DNA from: Megamerina dolium
Taxonomy: Eukaryota > Arthropoda > Insecta > Diptera > Megamerinidae
Reading direction: 5' to 3'
DNA: 64,000 nucleotides
Assembly (NCBI GenBank): GCA_963854835.1
Contig: OY978529.1
Location: 12,485,139 to 12,549,138 of the forward strand
The notes below the pieces were generated by a model, which was given only the letters and a program-made list of their open reading frames with translations, searched no databases and was not told the DNA's origin. The position numbers and the translations under genes were made by a program. This document shows positions 1 to 12,889 of this stretch, one piece after another. Position 1 is the first letter of the stretch, and every line of letters starts with the position of its first letter.

Positions 1-965
1 CTGATGGTCGAATGTTTGTTGTTTTAGCAGCATTTCTGTATTCTTTTGAGTTGAATGGACCATGGTCGACCATGTGGTCGAGCGCCTCTGGTACGTAGAC
101 CCGTCCATTTTTGGGATAGTCGAGTTGTAAAAGCTATTGCTGTCTCTGGTGGTTGCAGCTTATTGAGATCAAGCTTTCTTTGTGTAGGACTTCGTTTGTT
201 CTTTGCGACACATAAACGTATTCGCACCTTATCTGCAACAAGGTAGTGATCCGTAATAATGTTGGCACCACGGATCGATTTAACGACCATCATACTGGAG
301 ACATGCCTTCCGTCGATCATCACGTGTTCAATTTGGTTTTTCGTTCGTTGATCTGGAGACAGCCGCGTCGATTTATGGATGATGACATTCCGACATCGTG
401 GCGGGGGCAGCGGTCATAAGTTTCCTCAATTCGCTGAAAGAAGTTCTCTTTGGTCGTATCGCCTTTCTCATACGTCAAAGCGTGGGCACATATTAGGCTC
501 ATGTTGAAAAATTTTGCCTTTATGCGGATTGTTGCCAGCCGATCGTTCACAGGTGTGAAAAGTGAGATAAGATGTCATATTCTCTTACTGACAAAAAATC
601 CAAATCCGAATTTGTACCTTTCCTCATGACAACTGTACTATATATCACAGGATGCTCTTTTAGAGCAGTCCTGCCCCGTCCATCGCATTTCCTGAAATGG
701 GGTGATGTCAGCCTTATATTTTTCGTTGACACCAACCAGCACCTTCCTTTCCCGCGACCGGACATTCCAGGTGCATATCGGTAAATCGCTTGGGGGCGTC
801 GTCAACAAAAGGCGTAGCACGGTTTGATTTTTCATTGAGGGAGATATTTATGTAATGGGTCCCAGAACTGGCTACATGATGGTACCATCTTTACAGAATG
901 AATGACGTGACAAGTAATGTAGTTTTGCGTCTTGCAATGAATTCAACAAGCATTGCGCTAGCCCC
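1..965 (-). mobile_element. Degenerate LINE endonuclease region (RTE/CFDP2-like)
   Basis: On the minus strand, broken frames encode pieces of an apurinic-type endonuclease of a non-LTR retrotransposon. An N-terminal piece around 640-835 contains CTWNVRS followed by QEMRWTGQ. A later piece around 24-323 contains IDGRHVSS and SDHYLVA-like text (here TDHYLVADK). The frame is interrupted several times, so this is a dead copy running off the left edge of the window. The same family recurs at 35,640-37,990, 60,700-60,960 and 63,400-64,000. The clade call (RTE-like, of the type often annotated as craniofacial development protein 2-like) is from memory of family motifs and is moderately sure; the LINE call itself is solid. 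Confidence 0.75.
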
Positions 966-1089
966 ATTATACTATTATTCTTGAGATACATGCATACTCA
1001 GAGAGCGCTTTTAAGACTCTAGAATAATTAAAGAATCATTTTTAGGAGCTCTAGTTCAATTGTAAAGTAAAATAAAGTAATGTAAAAAA

Positions 1090-1337
1090 CGGAGTGCGAT
1101 TAGTCAACACGGATAGCTAAGTATAATATCATATAAAATAGACATATGATTGAGGGAAAAGAGCCTGACTCTCATTCTTTGACATACGCTCCGTTGAAAA
1201 ACTAATTTTTACATATTTCAACGTTACGTTACCTACCAACCCGTTTTGACTAATCTCTCTAATGGTTTTTGTATAAAATGGATAGAAACAGCTTATGCGT
1301 CACCTACTGATTCGTGTTGACTAATCGCGCCATCACA
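1090..1337. repeat. Small MITE with ~20-bp terminal inverted repeats
   Basis: The sequence GCGATTAGTCAACACG near 1,095 is repeated as its reverse complement near 1,310-1,328, enclosing about 245 bp without coding potential. This is the layout of a non-autonomous DNA transposon. The superfamily is not identifiable and target duplications are unclear. It lies just upstream of the first anoctamin exon in the window. Confidence 0.6.
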
Positions 1338-1695
1338 CTTTTATGAATCCTTTTTATGAGGACTCATTATGTTTTGCTAGGTTATATATTTTACGCCTCA
1401 ACTTCAATCTTGTAGATGGAGATAGGCGATAAGCATAATCAAGGGAAATGTTGAAGGGATCGGTCGCACATTTCGCCTCTCTAGAAGCGAGATATTACCG
1501 TTGAGTAATAAGAGAAGTGAAGAAAAACATGTTTCCCCATCTATTACTTATGAGTTAGTTATAAAATGTCATTAATCGGGACGAAAATTGCTATTTCTCA
1601 TATTTTTAGTGTATGAAAATATTTATATTTGACCACCTTAATGTATACGTCTGTAGTAATAATGTTGGAAGTTGATTTTGATAATTTCTCAACAG

Positions 1696-4600
1696 TATGA
1701 TGGAACTTTTTCGGACCATTTGGAAATGTTAGTACAAATGGGCTACGTGGTACTTTTCTCAGCAGCCTTTCCTTTGGCAGGAGTTTGTGCGCTTATCAAT
1801 AATTTGATGGAAATACGTTCGGATGCATTCAAATTAGCTCATGTCCACCAGCGTCCTTTTGGGCAGCGTGTTGCAAATATAGGGACGTGGCAGAATGCGC
1901 TGACCGTTCTATCTCTGGCTGCGGTCATTGTAAATTGTGCACTTATTGGCTTGTCTGGACAAGTATCGCGATTGTGGCCAGGATTAACAACTGCACAAAC
2001 TATTGTTTTAATTGTTGCACTTGAAGTAAGTTCGAAAATAGCAAGAAATAAAGCAATCGCAGCTTATTAAATATTATTTGAATAGCATTTTATGTTGGGA
2101 CTGCGCACTGCTTTAACTTGGCTACTTCCGGAGTTGCCGTCATGGTTAGCTGCAGAAATTGCTCGTGCTGAGCATTGTCGTCGTGAAATGCAATGTAAAG
2201 GAACGTCACCTCGTCCGACGCCTCCATCACCAGCCTCAACAATTCCAACCCAACCAACAAATGCAGATTCTGCCTCTACAAACGAATGGGTAGAAAGCCA
2301 AATGGGCAATGAACTTTATCGAGATAAAATTCACCAGTCTCACTCTGGATCATCCAATGAAACGCGTAGCACAAATGACATTCCAAAATTTGGACTACAA
2401 CGTAATATAGAAGCCGATGTGTTTATGTTTGAAAATCGAGAAGAGTCTTCGCCTGATTCACCGCCATCACAGGTAAAGATATATATATACATATGCTATT
2501 TGTAAATTAAGTTGAATTTGAAGTTGAAAATTAAGACTCGTTGATTTAGCACTACCTTAAAAAAAGCTATTTTAATGATTAACTGATAGAATTAGCATTA
2601 CAAAAAAACCAAACAAATTCAACGGTAACATGATGGTGATGGTATAAAAGTACGACCTTAGCCGAGTATTTCGTCTCTTTTTTGGACCTTCAACATCTCG
2701 TCTGCCTTGTGTGAGTTCTTTTATAAAAATCGACAAAACACTTCGTAACTACGTCGTTTATATTTCATTTTTCCTGATATATGTACTTACACTTATTTTA
2801 TTATTAATTTTCTGCTATTATTATTTATTTTAAATACTTTTGATTCTCCAAACTCACACACATAATATTCGCACCCCTTTGGAAACGACAAAAATTATCA
2901 CTTCAAAGTACCGTAAATTTTTAATCGCGCCATAGATCCTTAACACGAGAACTAATACAAAGCAATAGCCGTATTTTATTCGCCACTCGCACTTAGCTAG
3001 TAGCGATAACTATACAGTAAACACTCACATATTAAAACCATCTTGTGATGGTGGTTCGAATTCTCGAGTTGTTCTACTTTCTGGGCATTTTTTTAAGCAG
3101 AAATAAAACAAAACAAATATAATTTTTAGTTTTTTTTTCGTGTAATCTATTATACAGGACTGTTTTTCGTTTTGTGTTAGGTGAACCACACTTTTTTGTT
3201 TGTTTTAAATTGTTATTTTAATGTATCGAATGGCATGACGACCTTTACATGTTGGAAACTATTAATCGCTTGCATTGAAGGCATTTGCATTTGTAACGGG
3301 ATACAATTCGCTGAAAATTCGCTTACCCTTTGACTTTAACCCAAGCCCAGACGATGTGCACTTCTTTTCGCGTGGAGTCGAGAACCATGCGTACACTCGA
3401 TTTTCCACCTCCGCATACTCAGCAAAGTGTAAACCTTTTGCTTTCCTTTCTTCGTAAGTTTTGGAGATAGCATCCAGAATAAGTTATTTCTTGGAATCTA
3501 TGTAGCAGATTGCAGTCTTCGTAACATTAAAATCACAGCTAGTCGATTGGCTCGTACACCTTTATCGATTTTTTTTGAAATTTCCACCTTTTAACCCAAA
3601 GTAAGTTCATTTTAGGTTTGGACGACCTTTTTACTAGCAACTTCGACTTTATACCGCTTTGCAAATAAAATTCAATCAAACTTTGCAAACAAATACATAC
3701 AAATGTACATATAAAAGTCATCTTAAATTTGTTTAGGGAATACCTGTTATTTTTTCTTCACAATTCATTTACAAAAACAAGAACAAGCGATATAGTAAAA
3801 AATTTAAAACTGAAGTTCTAATTTTAGAGCGTTCAATGCTAATAAGTGGAAGATTCGAATTTCTAAGAGTCTAATTTGTGAGCTTTTACTGTATTGCAAA
3901 GCAACAACAAAACGCCAGACAGAGCGTATCATGGTACAATTAATCAACATGCAACGGTAGGTAATAGTCCTGACAGACAGCAACCTAATTCCGGATTACC
4001 AAGTTAATTCGAATTAACTCGGGCATTAACTGCAGCTAATCCGCATAAACTCTATGAGTTAATTCTCAAAATAAAAGAGGATTAGGGCAATTTGCTAGCA
4101 GCAATTTTCAGCAACACTGCTGAAAATTGTCTATTTTGAATTTTTCTCGATCCATTTTACAAAATATTAGGTGTGTTCGCTAACAAAAAACTTTCAACAA
4201 TTCTTAACAGTTTTCAATATGAAAAGCGTTGGCGAACAAATAAATCCAGCTATTAATTACGAACGGTGAATGTCAATTTACAAGTTTCTTGTAAATTGAA
4301 AATCTACTTGAAAATCTTGAAAATCTACTTCTTGTAGATTTTCTCATATCGAGAGTGACAGATGACAGAAATTGATAGTGATAGTAATGTAAGTGAGCAG
4401 ACCTAATAAAACAGCAATCAGCTGTTTGGTTAATCCGCAATACTGCCGTCTGTGAGGTTAGTATTTTATTCGGATTCAGTGCGTCGTTAATCCGGATTAA
4501 CGCTGCCGTTTGTCTAGGCTATTACGTTCTTATTTTGTTAGCGTTTAATTCTATTTGAATCAACCTGGTTCGATCACTGGATTTTGTCAATAATAATTCC

Positions 4601-7600
4601 AACACTTATTTTGTACAACTATATACAGCAACAATTTATTTAAGCAACTCTTTTTACAATCAATTATTTACAATAACTCTTTAATGTACTTTCAACTTTT
4701 GCCTCTGATACTGTATCAATGTTTACGCGATCACTTTCGGAACTCAATCAATTTTATTTGTCAACTCTAGCCCTATTTATACTCTATGCAACACTCCAGA
4801 ATCTTCCTTTATCGCAGACGAGATTCTTCTCTTTCTCTCTCGTTGGCTTGTTCTGACTATCGCCTATTTCGCCTTTGACAATTCCATCTTAATTCCTTTC
4901 CGTGTCCTTTTCACACAGCGAAAGTATCATTTTTTTTTGTACTCGGAGAATACCGATTATAGCAAGCAGATATGTATGTGTTTTCAAACTTCAAAAACTT
5001 GTATGTATGAAATTCCTGATGCTATGATAGGGTGACCATGTTTTAAAAGGAAAACATTTAAAACGCAAAGAGATAAATATAACGAATATAATATTTTAAA
5101 AGAAGAGTAAAGCTTTAAAAAATAACTTTTATAAAAGGCACATTTTAGAACCTATAAGATCTTTTATTTCAAATAAAAAAAGCTGAATAATTTTTAAATT
5201 CAATTAAAAACACGGAGAAAATTCAAGAATGGCCACAATGGATTCTCTTTTGCCGTTTCCGCTGGCGATGACGACAGAAATAGATCTATCGTCGCAAATA
5301 GTCGTTGGGCGAAGTTCGCCGTAAGCTTTGCTTGTACGTGTTCTATTTTTGACAGCGAACATTCGAGTCGAAATATTCGCCTTTCGCAGGTGTTGTACTT
5401 ACAGCATAAAATATGGATATTATTTAGTTAAAAAAATAAATATGTGGCACTTAAAGCTCCAAAGGGCTCATTGGCCGAGCTTCTCTTCCATTACTGTTGT
5501 GCGTCTTAAATTTTGGACAGTATTAGAATGGACCTACTTATTTTAGCCGGTTCCGAACGGCAGAACACTTGTGACATAACTTTTTCTGAGCTTTGTCACA
5601 GAGTTCTTTTTTAGAAGCTTTTTTCATGGCAAGTTGTTACTGTCGGAAGAATTGCCAATTGCTTGCCGACAGGTGGGTACCGTTCGAAAGAAAAATCTTT
5701 TCGATATTAAATTTGTTATGCATCAGCCGGGTATTGAACCACGACCTACAGATCAGAAGGCAAACACACTAACCACTGAGCTACGGCACCCCATTATTTA
5801 GTTACTTTGCAATAATGTGCTTGAAGGGCCGATTGTAAGATTAAGTACATGTTGACCGATTAAAAAAATATTCTTAACCCACTGCTTGTTTTCTATTTTT
5901 GTTAATCTTCTTATCTTAATATTTTCTTATAATATTGATATTTCCGTTTTATAGTATAATTAACAAAGTAGAGCAATCATATTTTTGTTCTCACGTCACG
6001 TTTAGATGTGCCAAAGCATGTTCAGGTAGTGTCAAAATATCAATGAAAGGAATGCCAAAATCTGTTGAGACAGTGTCAAAATTATTAACCCTCTAGTTGA
6101 GTACAAAACAATCGGTTTGAACAAATTTGTTTATTATTTTAATTATAGTAACAATTAAAAAAATTTTAAAAGCTTGTGAAATTATAATTAAATTAGTAAT
6201 AATAGAAAAGAAAAAATATACAAATGCATTGTAAATATTTGACCGGTAACACAAGCAAGGGTTAATATGACAAAATATTTTCGAATTTTTCACTTTGATA
6301 GATTTCACAAAGCTGCCTTTTAATTTACTTTTATACATTTATTTCCAAACGAGAGCGCCATAATTCCTCTCTCAAATTGCCTTACTTTGTTCATTATGCT
6401 ATGTTTCCGTTTATTCTTTTTTCTCTATTTGGAGAGTACATATATTCCGCTTATTTTTGAAATAAAAACAACTGCTGCTTTGGTATAATCATCAAAGATT
6501 ACACACGATGATTCAAAAACTTGCTTTTCTCTGCTTAAACTCTTGCATGATATCATTATAACTCATTTATGTGGTAAAATGAGTTTAATTTACTGAGAGA
6601 AAATGTACGAACCGAAGCGCATTCACCACTTACGAGGGCGGTCCCAGTACTACCCGACCTAACAAAGAAAACTACAAATTTGGGAAAATTTTTCTTTATT
6701 TTTTCAACATAATCTTTTAGCTCTATACACTTTTCCCAGCAATATTCTATAGCTTCGATACCCTGTTTATAGTATGAACTGTCTAGCACATTAAAATAGC
6801 CATATTCCGCAGACTCCACCTCTTCATTGTTTGCAAATCTTTTTCCACCAAGCCATTTTTTTAAATTTGGAAATAGCAAATAATCCGAAAAGGCTAAATC
6901 TAGCGAATAAGGTGCGTGCTGAAGCAATTGGAGCTTTAACTCATTGATTTTGACCATCGCAATAGCGAATGTGTGAACTGATGAAAAAACACTTTCTTTT
7001 TCGCCAAATGCGGCCTTTTTTCTGTAAATTCATCACTTAGACGCTTTCCTTTTTGAAGATAATTAATAAAAGTTAATACACGTGCATCCCAAAAAACAGA
7101 CGCCGTAACCTTGCCTGTGGATGAAGCTGTCTTCGCTGTGGATGACGCTGTCTTCTCCCCTTACATTCCACTGTTTTGAATGCTCCTTTGTATCAGGTGT
7201 GAAGTGGTGGACCCATGTCCATCCATGGTTACGAATCGACGCAAAAACTCGGCCCTATTACTGTGAAACATCGCCAAACACTCTATAGAAACATCTTCAC
7301 GACGTTGTTTTTGTTCTATTGTGAGCAAACGCGCATCTTGCACACAGCATTTTCTTCTCCAAATTTTTGGTCAATATACGATGTATAGTACTTTTTAAAA
7401 TGCCTGTAATTTCACCTAGCACACGCATCTTCAGCCGGCGATCATCCAATACCATTTTGGGGATTTTCTTAACCGACCACTACGGAGTTCGTCTTGGCAG
7501 CTGGTACGACCTCTTTTAAACTCTGCAACCCAATATTTTATAGTCATAAACGAAGGAGCAGACTCCCCTAGGAGCAGTACAATCTAGTTCGGCTTTAATA

Positions 7601-10600
7601 TTCGTTGGACTGAAACCTTTCAAATGAAAGTATTGAATTACATAACGGTGACCAATTTTTACCATGTTTACAAATTCACTGAGGTCGTTAAATTTCGATG
7701 GCTCCAAAAAAAATACTAAACAACGTGGCGCCTTGAAACTTAAAGCATATACTTTATAAGGTTGCCACTTTTCATCAAAGTAATTTTTTTTCAAACTACT
7801 GCCGCCATCCATATGCCAGATCGGGTTGTTCTGGGACCACCCTCGTATTATTCGTAATTTAACATTACTAGCAGCAATAATAAAACGCAGGTAATGTTTT
7901 CTTTGTGCTCACTTTCTGTTTTGTTCTTTATTTAATATATACTTCTGGTCCATAGTGTAATTAACAAAGTAAGGCAATAGTAAGATTTGTGCTCATATCA
8001 CTCACAGTCATGTCACTCATGCCAAAGCATCTTTAGATAGTGTCAAAAGTACTATGTGTCAAAATATCAATGAAAGAGCAATGTCAAAATCTGTTCAGGC
8101 ATTGCCAAAATTATTAACCCTCTGGTTGAGTACAAAATTATGAGTTTTTTAAAAAAATTTTTTAAAGAAAAACAATAGGCTTTAACAAATTTTTGTATTA
8201 TTTTAATTATTGTATCTATTAAGAAAATATTCACAAGTTGATGTAATTAAAATAAAATTAGTAATAGTCGAAGAGCATCAAAATGCTTCTCTCGGATTAC
8301 CTTACTTTCTTAATTATACTATGCATCTGGTCCCTTTGTAGTCGCATAAACAGGCCACACACTGATAACATATCGAAACGATCTGTTGTATTTTCAACAG
8401 ATTGGTATTGTAAGTGTGTGACGTAGTCTGACAAACAGTTTTGTAAACTTTAAATCGATTACGTGATGTGGCGTAATTGACAATTTTCACCTCGAGTTTT
8501 GAAATCGGTTGTGCGTGTACGGCGAAGTTGACGATTTTTGTCATGTTTCATGTTTACTCGGCGGCGAACAACGTTAAATAAAAACCGTCAACAGATCCAC
8601 AGTGTGTGGAGAAATGAATTTCATGCGATCGTTTTGATTTGTTGTCAGTGTGTGGCCTGCTTTAGGGTGTTGGGTGTTTAGGGTCGGATTTTGTAACGGT
8701 AATGTATGTTTTTCAGGCCAGGCTTTTATAATGCTAATGTATGAATATCAATATTTACCATTAAATCAGTTCAAATCTAATGAAATTACTAATAAATGTG
8801 CATACAAAACGTTAACGTATTTTCTTTTATTACAAATTATATAGATTAGTACCATTTTAATTAGACCGTTACTGGATACAACACCTCCAAACAGCGGCGC
8901 TTCATCAACAAGTATGGTTCAAGATATTTATTTTGGCACCAACGGGTATGTTATTGAAAATTTTATATTGTATTAACATATTATTCAACTCAGAATTTTA
9001 CATCATCTTTTGTGCTGATGTATTGTAATTCCAACTTTAAGCTCAGTATGCCGTAGAAAACGAAATGTCAAAATAAATTATTTTCGTTTACTTTCCTTAG
9101 GAAGTACACTGTTGAAAATAACTAGGGTTGATATTTGTAGTAGTTTTGTAGACTTGCGGAGACTTTATTCTAATATTTCAAGAAACAAAATATATGGACT
9201 TTCAAAATTTTTTTATTTAACATTGAGAATGTGGAGAAGTGATTGCCGGTGGGCCGCTTAATGGCAAGGCTTGCCAGATAATGATGGGGTTGTTGTTGTT
9301 ATCATACACCAATGCCACCATAATTGGATACAATTTTAAATCTTTTTTTGTTTTGTCTTTAACTCCGGTTTAATTTAGATTTTCTGTTATTATTTTCTAT
9401 TTTCCTTTTATTTCACCATTATCTTTTTCTTAAACTTATTTTCTACAATTACTCTTACTTTTATTTTTCAATAAGTTTTTTATGTTTTTAATTACACTTA
9501 TTTACAGTTTTTAGGTTTTAATTTTTTTGTTTTTTGTTTGGCAAGAGGGAGAGGCGCGTATTGCCATATAATAATCGAATTAGATAAAATAAAAGTGAAG
9601 GAAGAAAGAGAAGAGAGTACATTTAAAAGGAGAGAGAGAGAGAGAGAGAGTGAAAAAGAAACACAGAATAGTTAATCGAGCGGAATGGGGGAGTGGGCAG
9701 GAATCGGTGATGCCAGATCAACCAACATGGATAGGTAATATTTTTGTTCTTTTGTAGATATTTCCGTGGGGTAGCGGCATCGTTAAATATTTGTTGCCAT
9801 TTAAAAGGGTAACATTTCTTTAAAAAAAGAAAACGCTATATACATTTGATAAAATTAATACATTTCACATGGTATAATTAAAAAGGCGGTGTTACTACGA
9901 CAGCAATTATTACATTACAAAATCCACATGCATTCTGTTTATGCACGAATTAGTCGAATCATAAATAAAAGAAGATTAAAAATCGAAAATTTACAAGTGA
10001 TGTTATAACCTAGACAGGCGGCAGCTTAATTGCGGATTACCGCATCGCAATTTGCGATGGCAACACTGCTGAAAATTTTCTATTGTGAATTTTTCTCGAT
10101 CCATTTTACAAAATATTAGGTGTGTTCGCTTATAAAAAAAACTTTCAACAATTGTTAACAGTTTTCAACATGAAAAGCGTTGGCGAACAAATAAATCCAG
10201 CTGTCAATTGCTACCAAATACCATATTACAAACTGTACACCACAAATCATCCGCATGGTAAGGCACGCGGAGGAACTGCCATATTGATAAAAAGCAGAAT
10301 AAAACATCATGTTCTTGAAGATTTTAGTAGCGTCTACTTGCAAGCAACATCCATATGTCTGGAAGAATACATCTCTAAGCTAGTAATATCTGCGATATAC
10401 TGTCCCCCAAGATACAGTATTACCGAACAGCAATATAAAGAATTTTTCTCAACTCTTGGTAGCAAATTCTTGGTTGCTGGCGATTTCAACGCCAAACACA
10501 CTCACTGGGGCTCCCGATTAATAACTCCAAAAGGCAAAAGACTATGTTCAATCATCACTAACCACGGCTACGATGTTATTTCAAATGGTCAACCGACATA

Positions 10601-12858
10601 TTGGCCGACGGACAAGAGGAAAATACCCGATCTCATAGACTTTGGAGTCGCCAAAGGTTTGCAGATGGAAAATATCTCCACAGAGTGTAATTATGATCTA
10701 TCATCTGACCACTCACCCACGGTAATATCTATAAAATCACCAAGCCCCCAAAGCAATTGCGTTAGAAAGAAAATAGACTGGTTAAAATTCAAGAAATATA
10801 TAAATTCCCATCTTCCTCTGAGTACTGTATTAAGAAATGGACACGATGTAGACTCAGCACTCGAAAAATTCAACCAGCTGCTCTCATTAGCTCTCAGCTC
10901 AGCCACCTGCACAAAGGTATGCAAGCAATCAAACTATAGCCCATACACACCAGCCGATATTGAATTGCTAGTAAGACAAAAAAGAAGACTCCGAAGACAA
11001 TGGCAAGAATTCAGATCACCGAATCTGAAAACACAGCTACAGCACTGCACTCGAAAGTTAAAGCAAGCCTTAAAAAATAAAAACAACAAAGAGTTAGAAG
11101 AGCACATAGCGAAATTAACACCTGGTGAAGCGTCAGACTACTCCTTGTGGAAATCAGCAAAAAAATCAAATCGGCCAATTCTCACTGATTCCCCCATCCG
11201 TTTGAGTGACGGTAATTGGGCTAGAAGCAACTGTGAGAAGGGTTTGGCTTTTGCAAACCACCTAAAAAGTGTGTTTACACCCAATCCACCCTCTTCACAG
11301 TCTTCATTACCAATATTAACTTCTCAACCTTGCTCAATAACGCTCAAAATTAAAAAAAAGGACATATTCAAAGCAATTTATAAAGATTTAAACCCAAAAA
11401 AATCACCTGGTCCAGATAAAATTACCGGTAAAATGATAAAAGAGCTACCTCCGGCTTCAGTAATTCATCTGATGCACATTTTCAATGCTATCCTTCGTAT
11501 TAAACACTATCCCAAATGCTGGAAAACTTCAAAAATTATTATGATAGCAAAACCAGGAAAAGACCCTACAAAAGTTGCATCGTACAGACCTATCAGCCTC
11601 CTGCCTCTACTTTCTAAAGTATTCGAAAAGCTACTTGTCATGAATATAACTCCATTTATTAATCTCAACCAACTGATTCCTCAACATCAGTTTGGATTTA
11701 GAAAACAGCACGGCACAATAGAACAAGTCCACCGCATTGTAACTCTGATAAGGAACACTTTTGAAGAAAAAAAGTATTGCTCAGCTGTCTTTCTTGATAT
11801 CACTCAAGCTTTCGATAAAGTATGGCACGATGGCCTTATTTACAAACTCAAACTATTACTGCCTGCAAATGTCTCCTCATTGCTTAGTAGCTACCTCACG
11901 AAAAGACAATTTCTCGTACATCACAAGGATTACACAACAAATCCATTGGATATTCACGCTGGCGTTCCTCAAGGAAGCGTTTTGGGTCCCTTACTGTATC
12001 TCTTATACACTTCAGATATGCCCAACAATAACTATACATTCATATCGACCTTTGCTGATGATACGGCAATATTGTGCTCTCGCTCTAACCCCATAGAAGC
12101 TACTAAACTCCTGCAGACTCATGTCGATTCTCTCGAAATCTGGCTAGCAAAATGGCGTATAAAAGTCAATGAATCAAAGAGCGTACATGTAACCTTCACG
12201 CTAAGGCTAGATACATGTCCCCCACTTAAAATTAATGGCCAATCAGTTCCACAATGTTCCTCAACAAAGTACTTGGGTATTCACCTCGACAGAAGGCTGA
12301 CATGGAAAAATCACATAGAGGCAAAGAAAACTCAGATCAAGCTTAAAATGAATCAGTTATGGTGGCTGTTACACAAAAGATCAAAGTTGAATCTTGAATA
12401 CAAAGTGCTATTATATAAAGCAATCCTGAAACCAATCTGGACTTATGGTATTCAGTTTTGGGGCACCGCATCTCCCTCTAATATCGAAAAATTGCAGCGA
12501 ATACAATCCAAGTGTCTGCGAATTATTGTAAATGCGCCTTGGTATATGAGGACCGTTAACATCCATCGAGATTTAAATGTATCCACAATTTCTGAGGAAG
12601 TTGCAATGTCCTGCAGAAGCTACATTCAAAAATTACACAATCATCCGAATCCCCTTGCTAGGCAATTGTTGCTGAGCAAGGGGCATCGTCGATTAAAAAG
12701 AAAAGACACACTGAATATGCTGTAAAATTGCTACATCTCGCGACTCACCAAATTGTGATGGAACGTAGGGGATATCACATAGTTTTATTTAGTTTGTAAG
12801 ATTTTAATACTTATTGTTAGTTTCTTGTATAAGAAAGATTCAATAAAAAAAAATAAGC

Positions 12859-12889
<31 letters not shown>

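Noticed and set aside
10122..10209. N-terminal 29 residues of the LINE protein
   Set aside because: They match MITE family A sequence found elsewhere without a LINE, so they are not part of the retrotransposon.
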